Assembly (NCBI GenBank): GCA_947373775.1 | Contig: CANBZE010000016.1 | Span: 1-14,829 of the forward strand | Origin: Alphaproteobacteria bacterium | GTDB taxonomy: Bacteria > Pseudomonadota > Alphaproteobacteria > Micropepsales > Micropepsaceae | DNA: 14,829 nucleotides | Reading direction: 5' to 3' | In this document: positions 14,380-14,829 of the stretch, one piece after another | Layout of the letters: each line of letters begins with the position of its first letter | Numbering within the stretch: position 1 is the first letter of the stretch | Program-made: the position numbers and the translations under genes | Notes under the pieces: model-generated | Databases searched by the model: none | Seen by the model: only the letters and a program-made list of their open reading frames with translations | What the model was told of the DNA's origin: nothing

Positions 14380-14829
14380 ACTTCCGGGTCATTAAACTGC
14401 AGACTGTGCTGCGGCGCGCCCAGCAGCGCGGGCGACAGGAACAGCGTGGTCGCCAGCACCCAACCCAGTGAAATCATCAGCAGCTCGCCCATGCTGGCGG
14501 TGCCCGGATGAACGCTGAGCCACAGGGTTCCGAAGCCTGACGCCGTGGTGGCGGCCGAGAAGATCACCGCGCGGGTCAGGCTGGACGCCAGGAAACAGCG
14601 CTGGCCGTGGCGCCAGGCCACCACGAAATAGATGTTGAACGCCACCCCGATGCCCAGCAGCAGCGGCAGGGCGATGACATTGGCGAAGTTCAGCCGCAGG
14701 CCCAGCACCACACAGGTCGCCAAGGTCAGCAGGCCGGACAGAACCAGCGGCGCCAGGGTCATCAGCACGTCATGGACGCTGCGCAGCACCAGCGCCAGAA
14801 GGATCATGATCACGATAAAGGACAGGATG
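14376..14829 (-). CDS. hpnN: HpnN, RND-family hopanoid transporter, C-terminal part
   Basis: Partial: the gene runs off the right edge, so only the last 150 codons are visible and the frame is open to the final base; an apparent GTG start at 14813 is not the true start. The fragment is strongly hydrophobic, with several membrane helices, and reads as the last transmembrane bundle of an RND/MMPL-type permease. Signature segments are FANVIALPLLLGIGVAFNI, SSLTRAVIFSAATTASGFG and LSVHPGTASMGELL. HpnN is known to be needed for moving hopanoids to the outer membrane in Rhodopseudomonas palustris. Its C-terminus ends SLQFNDPEV, and its stop overlaps that of hpnM by 4 nt. Confidence 0.9.
   Translation of the reverse strand, partial: ILSFIVIMILLALVLRSVHDVLMTLAPLVLSGLLTLATCVVLGLRLNFANVIALPLLLGIGVAFNIYFVVAWRHGQRCFLASSLTRAVIFSAATTASGFGTLWLSVHPGTASMGELLMISLGWVLATTLFLSPALLGAPQHSLQFNDPEV

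Overview
The window is a hopanoid (bacterial triterpenoid membrane lipid) biosynthesis locus from a GC-rich bacterium, most likely an alphaproteobacterium. The basis for that is the gene content and order (hpnA-B-C-D-E-shc-hpnG, with hpnH, ispH, an FPP synthase, hpnM and hpnN alongside), the three-enzyme HpnC/D/E squalene route, high GC and very tight gene packing. Genus-level placement is not possible from sequence reading alone.

Layout. Positions 7-10440 hold ten plus-strand genes with almost no spacing: two full-length paralogous ferritin-like (putative diiron) proteins, an HpnL-type membrane protein, hpnA (epimerase/reductase), hpnB (glycosyltransferase), hpnC, hpnD, hpnE (squalene synthesis), shc (squalene-hopene cyclase) and hpnG (nucleoside-phosphorylase-like). 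Nearly every junction is a 1-, 4-, 8- or 17-nt overlap, so this looks like one translationally coupled operon. Facing it on the minus strand is ispH-hpnH (12462 to 10387); the 3' ends of hpnG and hpnH overlap by 54 nt. A 230-bp divergent intergenic region (12463-12692) separates ispH from an FPP/polyprenyl synthase (ispA-like). That gene is followed by hpnM (MlaC/Ttg2D-like secreted lipid-binding protein), and the C-terminal end of hpnN (RND-type hopanoid transporter) enters from the right edge on the minus strand, overlapping hpnM by 4 nt tail to tail. No intergenic stretch exceeds 300 bp; no RNA gene, insertion sequence or CRISPR array was seen.

How the genes work together. IspH makes IPP/DMAPP and the IspA-like enzyme makes farnesyl diphosphate. 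HpnD joins two FPP to presqualene diphosphate, HpnC converts it to hydroxysqualene, and HpnE reduces that to squalene. SHC cyclises squalene to hopene/hopanol, HpnH adds the adenosyl group, and HpnG removes adenine to give a ribosylhopane-type product. HpnA/HpnB are candidates for later sugar handling, and HpnL, HpnM and HpnN for moving the lipids. The least explained component is the pair of ferritin-like proteins at the head of the operon. Both keep a complete set of candidate diiron ligands at identical spacing, and no hopanoid step is assigned to them here.
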